NCBI GenBank assembly: GCA_015227615.1
Contig: JAALGZ010000003.1
Coordinates: 620,001-684,000 of the forward strand
DNA length: 64,000 bases
Reading direction: 5' to 3'
Source: Labyrinthula sp. Ha
Lineage: Eukaryota; Sar; Bigyra; Labyrinthulida; Labyrinthulaceae
The first letter of the stretch is position 1. Each line of letters opens with the position of its first letter. Below the pieces are notes generated by a model. It made no database searches. It was not told where the DNA came from and saw nothing but the letters and a program-made list of their open reading frames with translations. Position numbers and translations under genes: made by a program. Shown piece after piece: positions 32,301 to 46,359 of this stretch.

Positions 32301-35300
32301 AATATAGCTTTAGGAATTTGACTAACTTAAAGTTCAACTCAGAACCAGATTAAAGGACTCTGACCTCAGCTTCCAACACTCATAATACTGCAGAATTAAA
32401 CTTTACTCTTATTAAAGATATTTTTTTTATTACTTAAAAGAGGAAACAATTGATTTAATATCTTTGTTATTCTTAATCATACAAGTATTGGTCATAGTGT
32501 GACAAATTCTTATGTAGAGTTACTTGTTGCTTAGGTTGTATCATTGACTGCGTACTCAAGAACACAAGAAAATGTATACAAGAAACTGTGTTAATAAATT
32601 TTACGAGACTTTACTTCTGTTTCTTAGTAAAAAAAATTGCACTCTTGTTGAGTTCTGGTATATTTAACTTCAAAAGATGTCTTTGTTAATTCCTTGCACC
32701 CAAAAGCGATTCTTGTGTTATTTAAGTCGTTTTTTCAAGCATTTTAAGTACATTTTCTGATTGACACGAAGTAACTTCTATCAGGCTTTACCTGAATTTG
32801 TCAAGTCTTGACTTCGTGCAAGAAGAAGTGCTGACTCTATCTAATTGCCTATAAATACGAAGCTTAATATTTAGTCTAGATAATAATCAGACTATCCATA
32901 CCTAGCATTCGTCTTCATGTTCTACCATTACTAACCGTTAATTAATTTTATCGGAAACAACCGTTGTTTAGTGTCAGTTATTTTCCGATAGCGTGCTCTC
33001 TGAATAGAAGTCCCTACGCCGGTAATTCTGTTACCTGACCGTGAGTCATTTCTATCTCATTATCTTAGCGTGGCTACAACCTACATATCAGATCTTAATC
33101 CATGCTTGTAGTACTCTTTGTTGTGAAAACTTTCAAAAACTACGAGCAAATAAATAAAACATATTGAAGGTTTATTTTACTTGCTCACAACATCTCTCGA
33201 CCTCGCCCCTCTGGTGTCCCTCTACATTCTTTTCCACGATGTATTGCTTTATGTCTTGTCCATATTACTGGATAAACCCCTACGCATGGCTATCAGCAAC
33301 AGCATCAAGAGCTGTTTCCTCTTTAAAGTGCCTAACGGCATGCTTCAGAAAACGGACATTTCATCGTTACCTTTTTCTTTGCTTGTTCTAAAACCCTTCA
33401 TATTCTTTCAGGTTACTTCTTCTGTCTTAGATTAAGGAAGTACCAATATGTTCATATTAGAGGTTGCTCATGGGCTCTAGAACTCTTTTCCTACGAGCAT
33501 TCATACCCAGGGTCGATTATTTCGATGTCAGATTTGGAAATTTAATATAAGTAGATTTAATTAAACTTAATGGCAAATAACATCAAAGATACTACTTCAG
33601 ATGATATGATAGGTTGCATAGAGTTGAACCGGGTAATATCTCGCTTCCAACAACTTCTGAGATTACTATTATATCTTTATAACATCTTTAGATCATTATT
33701 CATTGTTTTGCTCAGTAGTTGGGCTCTTAAACAGGGTTCCCTCAACCAAACTCTCGCTAAATAGGTAAGGAAGGCTTCTGGTAGACATTGAGAGAACAGT
33801 TAACCAAGTTTATCATTGTGTAAGAAACAAAACTAAGTGGATTCTGCAGGTTCAATCTATGTTTGATGTTAATAGAAAAGTGTAAATTGTCGGGTAAATT
33901 GGGAATGAATAACATCAGGCTCTAAACCCGTACATCTAGAATAATATCATTTTATTCGATTCCAGTCTTAATTTTGTGATAATGAGAAGTATATATTGAT
34001 GATTACTGGACCGTTACTTGTAACCCACCGTTATAAGAAATATTTTATCAACAAAGTATGTGTTAGAAACTGCAAGATCATGTCAATAAAGTCTGTAAAA
34101 GTGGCTACAAGATAATCTCGCTCCATAGAATATTGAACAAGGGAAGAGAAAGTCTAGTTCAAAAAGAGAGCTGGATATGTCTAAGAAGTCTGGATTAAAA
34201 TATAAGGGATAAAAGCGTAGTTTTTGAGCTTGTTTTTAAAAATCGGAATGAATGCCTATTATATGGTTAGTTTGGATATTTGAATGAAGTAAAGTAAGGA
34301 TTAGCCCTTGCAATGCGATGAATTTGCTCAAGTGGATTCCACCCACATAATGACATAATACATCATAAGATGTATGATACCCATTGATGTTGATTTTTTG
34401 GCCAAATTCCTTTGCATAGAAATACTATTTATAACCATTGAGAGTTCAAAGTTTTTAATTCAGGTATTAGAATAACTTGGTCTAAATAAACCGTATGTAG
34501 TGTCGATGTGTAATTCCGTAGAAGCGTTCAAAAGCTCCTAGAAAAGTTTTAGGATGAAAACATAGAGTATGAAAACAAACTTAAGAGGTAAGAACACTCT
34601 TCTCAACCTTTTTTGATCTTTGGAAATAGAAGTTTATGTAGATTACAATAAGGGTTTATGGGAGATCTTTATTTTGAATGTAGATCCACCTCAGTATTTA
34701 AAAGATACGAAAAACAAATATGATGTATCTAAGAATGTCGTACATTTTAAATCAATAATATTAAATGATATGTTTAAATGATACAAAACTTTCACTCAAA
34801 ATTTTTCTACTGCAGGTTGCATTTCAGCATAAAGTACAGTATGTTATCATAGCTCTATGAAAGGAAAAGATCCGCTAAGACATCATTTAGCCAAGTGAAA
34901 TCCTTGGGATAAGATGAATCCTACCATTTTTCAATAGCAGAATTGCGGAGTAGACACTAAAAAACTTTCGAGGAAGTTGGTAATTCCCACAATACATATG
35001 TATATATCTATTATTTATTCATGAAGAAAGTGTTAACAACATAGCTTTAATAAGGAGAGCGATATAAAATAAATTCATTATTTCCCGTGATGCATGGGAA
35101 ATGAAATATCCAGATCAACCACCCTAGGAAGCACTGAGTTGTGGATATCAACTTGAAAGCATCAACCCGAGTATAAGTTTTTTTCCTAGAAGCACACTCT
35201 GCAACCAAAAGATCATCATGTTCATACTGATCGAGAACAAGTTCATCAAGAATGAACCTCATCTTTTTGAGAGATCTTTATTGAGCAAGCCATCCTTTAT

Positions 35301-38300
35301 ATAGAATTTCTGGATAAATAATCACCTCTCTTGCCCTATAGCAATACAAGAAAAAAATATCTACATCTAACTCTTTCCAAGATATACTATATCCTGACTC
35401 TATAAACCATTGTCATGAATACCTGGTGTGATTAAGCAGGAAAGTTGTAGATCTAAAGTAGCAAGTGGCAAATATTAGAAGCCGTTCATGGTGGCCATTT
35501 CTTAGCCTAAAAAAATGTGGAGAATGGAACTGGGATTGTACTCCAGTCACACCACCAACACGTATATTGATATCGGAACTATTAAATCTTTCACCATTGG
35601 GTTAGTGACCTAAATAAATAACCGGTAAAAAGAAAGAGATATAATACATGCAATGCAAATGGTGCAGAGGTATATAAGCAGAGATCAGGTACCAAGAAAT
35701 TTTTTTTTCTCTGATTGATCAATAAAGGTAATATTTTAGTCATATTTCCTTCCAAAAACCATATGTTATGTTTATGGTTAGGTTTTCCTTGAAATATTGA
35801 CCCTTGTATTTCAAGCCTACTATAATAAGTTCTTCTTAGGAATGTGATTAGATTTTTTGGGAAAATGTTAGCCCTAATTTCTCGATCATCATTTTTGCTA
35901 AATCCAGACCAAGAACCCCCTTTTCTATGTATATTGTTTTTCCATTTATAGGTTCATATATATTTGTTTTAAGTCTCGTATCTAACTCTGTTCAAAATTC
36001 TGTTCCTGATTTGAATAAGCTTGACCTAAAATGTTCATATTTTTTGCCGTGTTTTTTTTTGTGTTTCATATCTAGGTCTGCTAATGTTTCCTCTTCTCTA
36101 GAGAGTATGGGGGTCAAGTTGTTGCGAAAGAGTTTCGATTTATATTTACTTCTTGATTCTAACTTTCGAGAAATTGAAATGTTTATATAAGTCTCTTCGT
36201 TATTCTTTGCGTGTATTCTTACGTATGGCAGCTCATATATTGATGATCTCCTGATGCAAATACGATTATGACTCTCAAGTATTCATGGTTAGTTACCAAA
36301 AAATATTGTTAGTTACTTAATTTTTATTTTATTATTTTTTCGCCAATCTGATTTAGTATGCTTGTTTTAACTTTTACTTCTTAATATTTGCTAAAATAAT
36401 ATCTCTTACTTTCGGTATAAAGGTTTTAGACCTCAATTTTGGTTTCCTTCAAAGTCTGTTCTGAATTTACACAATTGTTAACTCAAATATATATATGAGT
36501 CTCTATATATCTTAAATTCATACTAATTGAGACTTTACTTATCTTCTTGAATTATATATACATATTGTTTCTTTTCCCCTTCTCTTCAACCTGATGTCTG
36601 TAACTCGTAACCCTCTTATTATGGTCTTGAATTACTATATTCTGTTTTGGATTGGTTTTGATTTCATATTGTCGAAAATTTTAGGTAAGTGAATTTTCCT
36701 GTATGAAAGGCTCATAGTGGGTTTCGAGCTTATTTAGGCTCGGTTAAAACAAGTATTAGGTGTGTAAACAGTCTCGCTAAACATTTGTTTCTTATTGACA
36801 AGAAAGCCCGGTAATGGTTTTATATTTCCATCGCCTATATTGGTAGCTTTCTTGTGTGTTCAGTGGCAACAATTTATTTCGTAAGACATGATTGATTCAA
36901 ATAAGCTAGCTACAGTTATTACATCTTAATTATGAACAAAATTTGCTGCTGAAAACTGTACTTTTATTTTCACCGGGATTCAGCTTTATAGCTCCACTAT
37001 TGACCTCATAAACAACAGGATCGAGATTATTTTGAAGAAATAATCCCAATCCACACCATAGTTTGCTCTTCTGTAATGATATTGTGAAAGAAGCTGTTGA
37101 TTGTGATACTTGAGCTTAGAGTAATAGCTACGAGAAAGTTCCATGACAAACATATTGTAGCAGTCAATTTTCAGATATTTTTCTATAATATGTTTGTTTT
37201 TCTGGTTTGAAACTTGTTTAACAGCTTCGTAGATTCTTGAAAACTCCCAGTGATTCGTGAAATAACACACCAGGATTGGGAGCCAGAACCTTTTTTCTCG
37301 CTTGCTATTAGTACTCTTATTCGGAAATAAGGCAACAGATGGGTCCAACTTACATCGAAAATACAGGATGTTTTCTTATCTTTCTGACATATGTCCTTTA
37401 TCTCCTACAACAATCATTCAAGTAGACCATAAATATGATTTGTATTGCTGCTGCGCTTTGTAATCGTATTGATAAACTAAGTAGTTACATTCTTATCAAA
37501 AACACTATTGCTCTATTTGGGACGGATATTGTACTGATTATACTTGACCCTATGCCCTTATTTATCAACTCTGTTATCACTTAATTTATAAAAAAAATTA
37601 CGCTCCTCTTATCTTGGCATGGACGTTATAGTGGAGAAATGATGAGAAAAACGATATCATTTTCCACAACAAATTTGTTAACAATTAGATAACGCGATGA
37701 AGTAAATGAACATTCTTTTTAATAGAGATGATTCCAAAAACTTGGTATGATTTCAAAATAATTGCGTACTACAGTGACATTACATGTTTATAATAATGTT
37801 ATGCAAATATTCAATATTTAAGCTTTCGCAATGGTTGTAGGCATAATTCAAGATAATAAGTTACTCTTAGAAGTTACAAGTTCGTTCACAAAACAAATTA
37901 TACAAAGACTTTGAGCGCAAGATCTCACATATTATGCGGAACTGTTAAGATCAATGTTGAAGCTTCTACAATAGAACGATAATAACCATTCATCGCAAAT
38001 GCATTCTTGTCTTCCATGCAATTCTCATTGAGAACCAGAACTATCTTTCTTGCTTTCAGTTTAGTTTACTAGATCAGTGAGATCATTTTTTCTGATTAGT
38101 GGTCCGAGCATTTCTTCATGTTAATTGTAAGATCTTTCAAGAAAATTGTCAGTCTACCCCATGATGTTCAAACTTTTTTGTTTTGGAGTCGAAAAACGCG
38201 TTGCATAAAGTTATGGAAAATGAAAATTCAATTTCGTGATTCTGTCATCGATAATCCTAATTTGTTAACGGTTTAGAGATCGGGTTTTCTTCCTTTGTTT

Positions 38301-41131
38301 CTTTATTTTTTAGAATTATTTTCTCAAAAGCCGCCCTTAACTGAATCACTATACTCGTTCCATCTATTTTCTATAATGCTTTCAAGTGTATTCAACATAA
38401 ATTTTGATTCAGAGGAGGAAACTGTATTAGTACTCGCTGAATATCTATGATATGAATCGTCAGTCATCATGCTATATATGTGATTTCAGATGTTACTGCC
38501 AAATTCACAGATTTTTTCATCTCTATGCCTCATTATATTGATACAAGTGTTCCTTTTTCCCTTTTCATCAATTAGACATATAATTTTCATGCTGTGAATA
38601 TTTATAATTTTTTGGATGAATTATGAGAACATTATGCCGGATATCAGAATTTTATGCAATTTGCAATATCAGCAGATCAGTCTACATAGTGTCCGACTGT
38701 TTGTATGATGCCAAGTAGCTCCTGGTCGCAAGAAAAGGCCATGTTCATTAGGGATGTGCCCGGAAAATGCAATATCTATGAGGACCATTCACCTCCTCAG
38801 AATGAGCCTCGGGGGGGGGGAGTGATTAAAAGTAATGTCCCAAATCTCACTGTAACTGGGTTAATTAGTTTATTCTTACTCCTCTTGTACAACATGCATT
38901 GATGGCCTAGTGATCATGAATGACTAAATGCGGTTTTACTGTAGGAAGAAGTTAAACGGGAAAACGACTCTAATTACTCGGATTATGGGCTTCAATAAAA
39001 AAACAGGTGCAAAGGATGTAGAGGAAAATGCTTGATGGGAATGCCCAGGATTGGAATCCCAAACTCTTTCTCGATATCTATTCTGAACCTTATCATCCTC
39101 TTTTTCGGTTGCGAGATCACCAAACCTTTCCCTTTTTCCACGCATTTTACTCTGACGCAAACAACGCGAGGAAAATAAAGTTGAGCATGTGGACAGGATT
39201 TTTGAAGATATATGGACTGAGAAGGTAGATCATTTATTTGTAAGTTGAGTTCTTGCAGATGATGTAAATTTCCCAGGTAACTATTTCCAACTAAACACTT
39301 TAAGAAACCTATAAAGCTACATTTGGTTTTTAGATAAACGTTCGATCTTAAGGGATGTAATAATTATTAAATAATATAGGTACAGTAAAAGTAGAAGTGA
39401 TTAATCAGATGTACTTGGATTATACATGAGCCCTTACCACAAAGTTGTTTTGATAGCTTCATTCAAATTAAGCTTAAACCTTCGGTAAACTTCTCGTTTT
39501 CACACTTTTCTGCATATAAATGCCCATGAGCTACTAAGAAACAATGAGAACAAGCGTAAGTACCTAGTTGCCTAAAGCTTCGCAATTTTTTTCTTTTCTC
39601 AGTGAATTTTCTTCTATTTCTAAAATTGTGTCATGTGCTTCGAAAAAACCTTCGTTTACAGAAAATTTGGAGATACCAAATTAGACAAGTGTTGAGGCCT
39701 GCAGCATTCCCACCTTGTCTCTTAGATTCTACCAGAGCTTCAAAACCTTCCATAATATTTTCATTTTTCAGAATCCAAGTCCTGATAATGATAAATTTTT
39801 ATCTATTAGCTAAGCAATCAAAGTCATAATTGATTCTTCTACAGCTTCATGCTAAAAGATCGAATTTCTTTGGTATTTACTTGATGGGAAAGAACAGGAA
39901 GGATACTCATCAGCTCTGGAAAGGTATCACAGGCAAGTTGATACAAAGGCGAAGTCTTGGACAATAAGATAAAGGAAAGTGAATGCTAAGCCTCAGGAAA
40001 TGACAGACCACAATTCATTGTGCATGTCTCGATTCCGTTGATTTCACACTTGGTTCTTATTAGTCGCCTTCGATTCTAAACTAGGCATCGATTGTAAAAC
40101 CCCACATTGCGGGCTTTCATATGTAAACAGATATGCACTCGATTCTTAATTGTAAATTCGTTGAATTGGGATGCAGGCATAAACTAAATCGAAAAGAGTG
40201 GAGATTATTTTATCGTAGAGATAGACTAACCTAAGATTGAGGTTGTTGCTGAACTTTATGCAAAGTGCTTTAAAGTCGACATGTACATTATACTGGGGAA
40301 AACGTACTCCGGTAACAGTAAGCATTGCATTGAAAGTACAAATAGGAACTGCATGAACAACGGGTCATGGTTACAACGAAGTAAAAGTATGGCCTGTGAA
40401 GGTATAGATTCCAGTGTTTACTTGAAAAAGTTTCAGTTTATCGGGTATGTAATCCTAAATCACCAATACTCTAAGCCTGGCCAACAACAGTACCCGTAAT
40501 TAGAAAATAACTAGATGCGCAGAATCATTCCCAGAGAGAAATTAAAGACAGCAAACACCTCATCATACTTATTGATTTAAGACTTGGACCAGTAGCCTAT
40601 TGGTGGAAATCAGTTTTAATTATTTATATATTTTTCTAGAACTTATAAGGCTCTAGTGCATGAGCTCTCTTTCTGGTGCTGGTAAGAAGTAGTCTAGGGA
40701 GCATAAAATTGGACTAAAGTTCTTTAAGGCCTGAAGAGATAGAATGAGACTGTGAAAGTAATGGTCTACCAGGACAATAAAAGTTTTAATACAGATAGGA
40801 GGTAAGATGGCTCACTAAGGAAGACTGGTTAAACTAAATAACGGGGATACACTGAACGAAAGAAAGTTTTTGTTACGATGAGAATATTTAAATATATGTA
40901 TGAAGTTGTGGAATCTTAATCATACAGTATTTCATTCTCTCTTATATATACGAAAAAGTACTTCTGGGCAAAATTAGCAACGAATTATTTTTGAAACACT
41001 CTTAGATATTACCAATAAAAAAGACTGGTATTTAACTACTTACTAATACTAAATCTCACTTCCATGACTTTAATTCTATTAATAAAATTGACCGTATCTT
41101 TTCAAAGATGCTATTTCAACTAGAGCTAACT
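29351..41131. other. Long gene-poor AT-rich region
   Basis: No intact recognised gene in nearly 12 kb. Weak items: minus-strand frame 35047-35262 with an ATG and natural-looking start (MRFILDELVLDQYEHDDLLV), possibly a first exon; minus-strand frame 36986-37348 (120 codons, no ATG, basic and Tyr-rich); a GC-richer patch at about 32.9-33.45 kb whose minus strand reads coding-like but with stops; a similar trace at 39.6-39.8 kb minus; and a G10 run at 38811-38820. These may be decayed genes or old elements. Confidence 0.35.
35047..35262 (-). CDS. Hypothetical short frame, possible first exon
   Basis: 71 codons from an ATG. The first about 47 residues look natural (charged, MRFILDELVLDQYEHDDLLV...), the rest is hydrophobic and may be read-through into an intron. 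No family recognised. Confidence 0.22.
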   Translation of the reverse strand: MRFILDELVLDQYEHDDLLVAECASRKKTYTRVDAFKLISTTQCFLGWLIWIFHFPCITGNNEFILYRSPY

Positions 41132-42151
41132 TTATTTCTCCTCAAACGATTTCCACATCTCAGCTACTGCTTTTTCTGTACCAAAAATTTCTACGAACAA
41201 CTTTTCACCTTCTTCTTGACTAGGAAACAAAATTTTCTTCCGAGTTTCTTCATCTAAAACTAAACTTATTCCTTTCCAAACAAACCTCAACGCGTATGGT
41301 GCATTCAAAAAAATACTTTTTTCAACATTCTCTGGGTATGTAATCGACCCAACACTCAAGACATTCTTCAAAATCATAATTCCTTTGGGTGAACTTAAAA
41401 CAGAAGTACTTAAACCAGCAAAATCATATACTTGAGTTTTACATTTTCTACCTCTCCCTTTTTCCTTTCTTCTACCAACGGGATGATCGTCATCAAACTC
41501 TCCAAACTCAACTTGATTCGATACCTTGGTCAAGTGATTTCCAACTTCCATAAAATGATAGTAGAATTACTTAATTTCAACTTCTGAAAATTCTTCAACG
41601 AATTTTTTTGGTTGAATATCTCTCAACTTTGCAACTTGAATTAAACCATGATGATTAGCTTCCTTTTCTTTTCCTTCATCATGAAACCGCGTTAGAGCGC
41701 TGAATCCATAGAACATAATTGGCCAACACTCTTGAATTTTAGAAAATAATTCTTCTTCTTCTTTGTTTTTACCTTTACTTTGGTGATTTTCAGTAAGTGC
41801 TACACTCGAAAGTAAATCTGGTCCCATAACTTCCACCCTGCCTTGGAGCATTTTGGTCATCATCTCTTTGGACTTGTCAATGTTGTGATTTCTGGCTATT
41901 AAAAACCGGTCATAGAAGCGCGTTAAGCCACCATAATTTTTTTCAAGCTTTTCTCTGAGCAAGATAACGTCTGCTTCATTGCTTGACTCATTCACATGGT
42001 TTTCAAGCAAGGTTGTAAAGTGATCTTTCAATTCCTCATGATATGATGTATGTGTGGGTTGCTGAGCTGTAGAGCTAAAACACTCAATATCAATACTTTC
42101 CAAAGGGAGAGAACTCTCAGCAGTTCTGAGTTGTTCTAGTGTTCTAATCAT
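41132..42151 (-). CDS. Sec14/CRAL-TRIO lipid-transfer protein with one in-frame TAA
   Basis: Sec14-type proteins bind and exchange phospholipids between membranes. From the ATG at 42151 the frame shows a CRAL-TRIO N-terminal helical domain (LTRFYDRFLIARNHNIDKS, about residues 75-105). The lipid-binding domain follows: CWPIMFYGFSALTRFHDEGK, then VYDFAGLSTSVLSS, ITYPENVEKSIFLNAPYALR and LDEETRKKILF, matching the DxxGLS, YPE...NAP and T..KI blocks. One TAA (41569-41567) lies inside the domain, and the same frame continues without a shift on both sides (EVEIK stop FYYHFMEVGN). No GT/AG intron of 28-31 nt removes it while keeping frame. It is therefore a recent nonsense pseudogene, a read-through gene, a polymorphism or a base-calling error. 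Without the stop the protein is about 340 aa, normal for the family. Confidence 0.7.
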
Positions 42152-45100
42152 GTCCCCCCTTTCTTAATTCACCTGCAGTTTAATTTGGTTTCAATAGATA
42201 CTCGGTAATGCTCTATTGTGTTCTATAATTATCTGACAAAAAGTTCTAAAATGAGAAGGAAACTAGAGCTAATGGTTTATAGTTAATAGTTAAGTTTTGT
42301 GTTATATAAGTAAGAAAAAAATTATATTTTATTTCAAAGCAATTGAATCCATCTCAATTTTCTCAAGGGCAGTATTCATTCTCATCCTACCATAATCACT
42401 ATTCTCCACAGATGAAACAAGGTGTACAATCATAAATACTCTTGATAGGACAAAGATCGCTCATAAAGTATGTCAATTTTTCTGTTGCTTATCAAGATAG
42501 GAGTTAAATTGAGAATTATAGTTTTCTAAATTGGAAATATTATGAAACAGGAGGTAGATTGGAATTGATTAAAGGGTAAAAAACGGAGTATATAAAGCTC
42601 CAAAAGAAAAGAATTTCTATAATTCCTAATATGGATTTCTTTGCCAATTTTCGCATGCGCTTAAGGTTAGAATTATTTTACTGTAATATTTTATAAAATA
42701 ATGCTTGCTTATGTTGGATTTCCCACGCACTAGCTGCTCTTGGCCCTGGAGGAACCTACTTAGCTAAGAAACTCTGTCAAATACAAGTGTAAGCTTCTTA
42801 CAAAGAATCGGTATGCATGTGCGCAACAAGTATTATAAAGTGATTAAAGATCTTTATAAAAATTATTATGGAAGAAAACTGCTAAAATGCGGTATAAATG
42901 CAGCTTGACGTGAAAGGATGAAAATTTTTTTCTAGTGAGAACATTTACGTGATTTCTCCTCCTAGGATGTTACTAGGTGAGTCCAATTTATATCTTTAAA
43001 GAAACTCAGCTACTCTTTTTATTTTTATGGTAAGATAGAATATCTTCTGTTACTGTTTTTTATATATAGTTCATCAAATTCGGACTTCATCCCATAGATT
43101 TCATCTATTCCCTTCAGTATCTCTTTTCTATATCTTTCCTTCAATACCATTAGAGTGATAACATTCTTTGGTACAAGAAATTAAATTTGCTTTGTTGTTT
43201 CAAAAAATATTCTAAGAGACTGTTTGGAAGTAACATATTATGATGTAGAAGCATAGATATGCAACTATATTTCGAATTGTTCTATAGTTCAGGTACCTGA
43301 ATTTGTTGCAGGGTTTCACTTTCTTATAGTAACACTACTTCATCAGCATTCACAACTCTAACCTTGTAACAGCCATATTTACCACGCAAAATTACACCAA
43401 GGTATCGGCAATTACAAGTCTTTGAGTGAGTGGATTGGTTAATCTTTTGTCAGTTGAAACAATGTCAATTCTGAGATTTTAGAAGAATTTTATACCTATC
43501 CTAATAATAGAATTTTTTCAAAATTTTGTATCTGAGACATATTTTGTTTATACATTAGTCTTCTGAAGACAAGTAATGTAGTTTCCTTTTACGCTGCAAT
43601 CTTCCAAACTATGTGCTTAACTGTACATCTGATGAGGGGCTCTAAGAAGAGGAAAAACATCGGAAGAAGAGATGCAACTCTGATTAACCTGTACTTTCCA
43701 TTCATAGTTGCAATAAACGACATAAGCCTTTTCTCAATATCCTGGTTCTCCTTTAGCATAAGAGCGGATAAGGAGGAATTGCTTACGTGTCAAGTGAAAA
43801 CAGGAGTTCCTGTAATGATTTCATTTTGTATACGCAATAATTCAAGCAACGCTTGACTCAAAGCATAAGAAATGATGCGCCACTTTTTGATAGCAGTAAA
43901 TAATAAGCTGGGATGAAAACTATAGATATTTCGGCTAAGTAACTTACCGTCAACACTAATAGTATGCGCATTGGTGAATATTCTTACAGGAGTACGTTAT
44001 GTATGTTTATCTTTTAAATTAATTTTTTTCGACATCACAATTTTCATTGGCATTATTTTTAAGAAAAAATATTGTACTAAAGCGTCTCATTGGGTTTTAT
44101 TCTTATTAAGCTAAAGCCAATAAAAATCCATGGCAAGAATCGGGTTCTTGATCAATAAGAAGTCGGGAAAGACATCTAGGTCTTGCTGAGCTTAGTTTGC
44201 AGTAGTTGAGGAAGAGGTAGGGTTTGATACTCTTATCGAAATTTTCATAAAATTCAGAGTTCTCTTCTCTAAATATTTTCTCCACGGTGTATATTATCTA
44301 CAGGTTTTAACAATAGATATACAAGCATTATTAAGCGGGTGCCGAGGAAGGTACTTGGGCATTTTTGATGCTTTTCAAGTCAAATAAAAATATAATTCCG
44401 ACTGCAGAAATAGATATAAATCAATGGAGGCTCCGTGCAATAGGGTGTATACAATCTGGCATGAGGGCCTTATGAAATAGTTTCATGTCAGTTTACCTTT
44501 GCCTAGGGCGATATAAATAGGTCTGTGCGATGGAATAGCTTTCATATCACCTAAAGTCTGATAAGTGTGGTAACTGTTGGCTGAAAATAGAGACCAAAAG
44601 TTAATATGGTGTGGTGAAAGGTGAGCTTATTTCAACTCCAAATACAGTGTGAATTATCCTGGACTACTATATTTAAGTTCTTGGTATTTTTAAAAAGATT
44701 TTACAAGTCATTGTATCACTCAATAGGGCGACATCTTTCATGGTTAACTTATTTTTAAGATAGCATTTCTTAAAATTTATATTCTTAGCTTTTTGAAAAT
44801 TTTATTAATATCTTAGCAACAGTGAAGTAGACACCCTTATGACTTTGATATTAATGTAATGAGCATGATCAGTTCAAGAGCGTTTTCTTGTCGTATTGTT
44901 TGAATAATGTAGAATCAGTTGAAAAAGCAATTATCCTGAACATCTGTCTATTTTTAAAGATAATTTCTAATCCCTACAAGTAGATGGTGTAAACTAGTGC
45001 AAAAAGAGTAACTGGAATGCTTATTTTGATGGTTCGCTTAATGCATTTCGAAGACATTGTGCACTTTAATCGTTGAAATTAATTTTGATTTAATCTTTGT

Positions 45101-46280
45101 GGAGGTTTAGATTATTCTGTTTTGTAATTTCGATATATTACTCAGTCTAACTTGTGGCGTTTAACCGGTACCTGGAAGATTTTTTCATGATTTCGATACA
45201 GCTCTAGTTATTTGTTGGGGAACCCCCCCTAACCTTTCTTGGATTTTGTACTTTTATTGACTGCTGATCAAGCTTACTTCTATTTCGCCTTATTTCCCCA
45301 TGTCTTGGTTCTACCCACAGCCTGTACAATACACGGTTATCACCTTTGTACACAACAGTGCAAGATATTTCAGAGCGTCCAAGGATTCATGAATAACATT
45401 AAGAGAGTATGCCGCGATGCTATTGTTAAATTCTAGGCCAGATTGTTGAATATCTGCTGAAGACAGTTTAGTACTATTTGTTGAAGCAGTTGCGGGTGAT
45501 TTTTTGGTTTCTATTAGTTCTTATCGAGTACGCTTGTCCCCCGTTCTGTTTACTTTTCTTCGGTCAAAATGAGTGCTCTAATTACCGACTTATATCATCA
45601 ACAGTTTTAGTACCTTTTGATTTGTCACTTTTTGCAACCTAACTAAGAAACAGTATTCAGCTGTTTTTCCCGCGTGTGAGCCGTAGATATTGTTAAGGAG
45701 CAGATTCTAGAAATTAATTTTCTTAAATTACATAATTTAAATTTGTCTAATTATTTCTCAACCTCTCTATTCAACTTCCAATCCTAGTAGATTACTTTTT
45801 TCTTTGTAGAGAGTAGGAATATGTGTTGTCATCCAGCGTATTTCTGACTAGATTGGTCTCTTGAAGTATTCCATTTTTTGATGCAAGCTTTTTGCATGGT
45901 AAGGGCTTTTGTGTAGACAGTAAAAGCATATTTCTGCACAGAATTAAGCTTGTAAGATGTAAAATCTTTAGAAGGCGGCGAAACAACTCTAATTGCTCTG
46001 GAATCTTGCGCTTCATTGGCTAGCATTATCTGTACGGCTGATTTAACACATAGACTCGTCTATGCTCTTTACTTTGCTTAGTGTCCAAATTATGTACTCA
46101 AGAATTTAGTTTTGAATAACTCAACCACAAAGAGAAAACTTGATATCATCCATTTCTTGTATATATGAAGAAGGGCAAAGTATATATCGAAGAGTATTAT
46201 TAACATTCTCATTATTATAACGAAGTAAAGCCGTTAATTCCAAAAATACAGAACACCCCTGATAATATATTTAGGATATT
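42152..46280. other. Gene-poor AT-rich region
   Basis: A GTATATAAAG TATA-like site at about 42590 precedes an ATG at about 42631 with a short frame (MDFFANFRMRL...), but I could not extend it by splicing. A minus-strand trace at 43.6-43.9 kb and a 65-codon minus-strand frame at 45829-46026 (MLANEAQDSRAIRVV...) have natural-looking composition but no recognised family. Nothing firmer was seen. Confidence 0.3.
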
Positions 46281-46359
46281 ACTTTTTTTACACGCGTGTA
46301 ATTTACACGCGGCAATCTATTGGCACAATTTTGAAATGGCCAGTTATGGCATAGTAAAT
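46281..46359 (+). repeat. Left terminal inverted repeat
   Basis: Pairs with 49064-49148. Begins ACTTTTTTTACACGCGTGT, itself containing the palindrome ACACGCGTGT. Confidence 0.8.

Noticed and set aside
33164-33435. Two overlapping plus-strand frames
   Set aside because: Composition is Cys/Phe/Leu-rich as expected for antisense of coding-like minus strand; no family and no strand support.
39028-39160. Possible tRNA-like or SINE-like sequence (GGGATTCCAATCC on the minus strand)
   Set aside because: No A box, cloverleaf or CCA-side stem could be drawn.
41132-41600. An intron removing the TAA of the Sec14 gene
   Set aside because: In-frame GT/AG combinations are 57 nt or longer and delete conserved sequence; shorter ones shift the frame.
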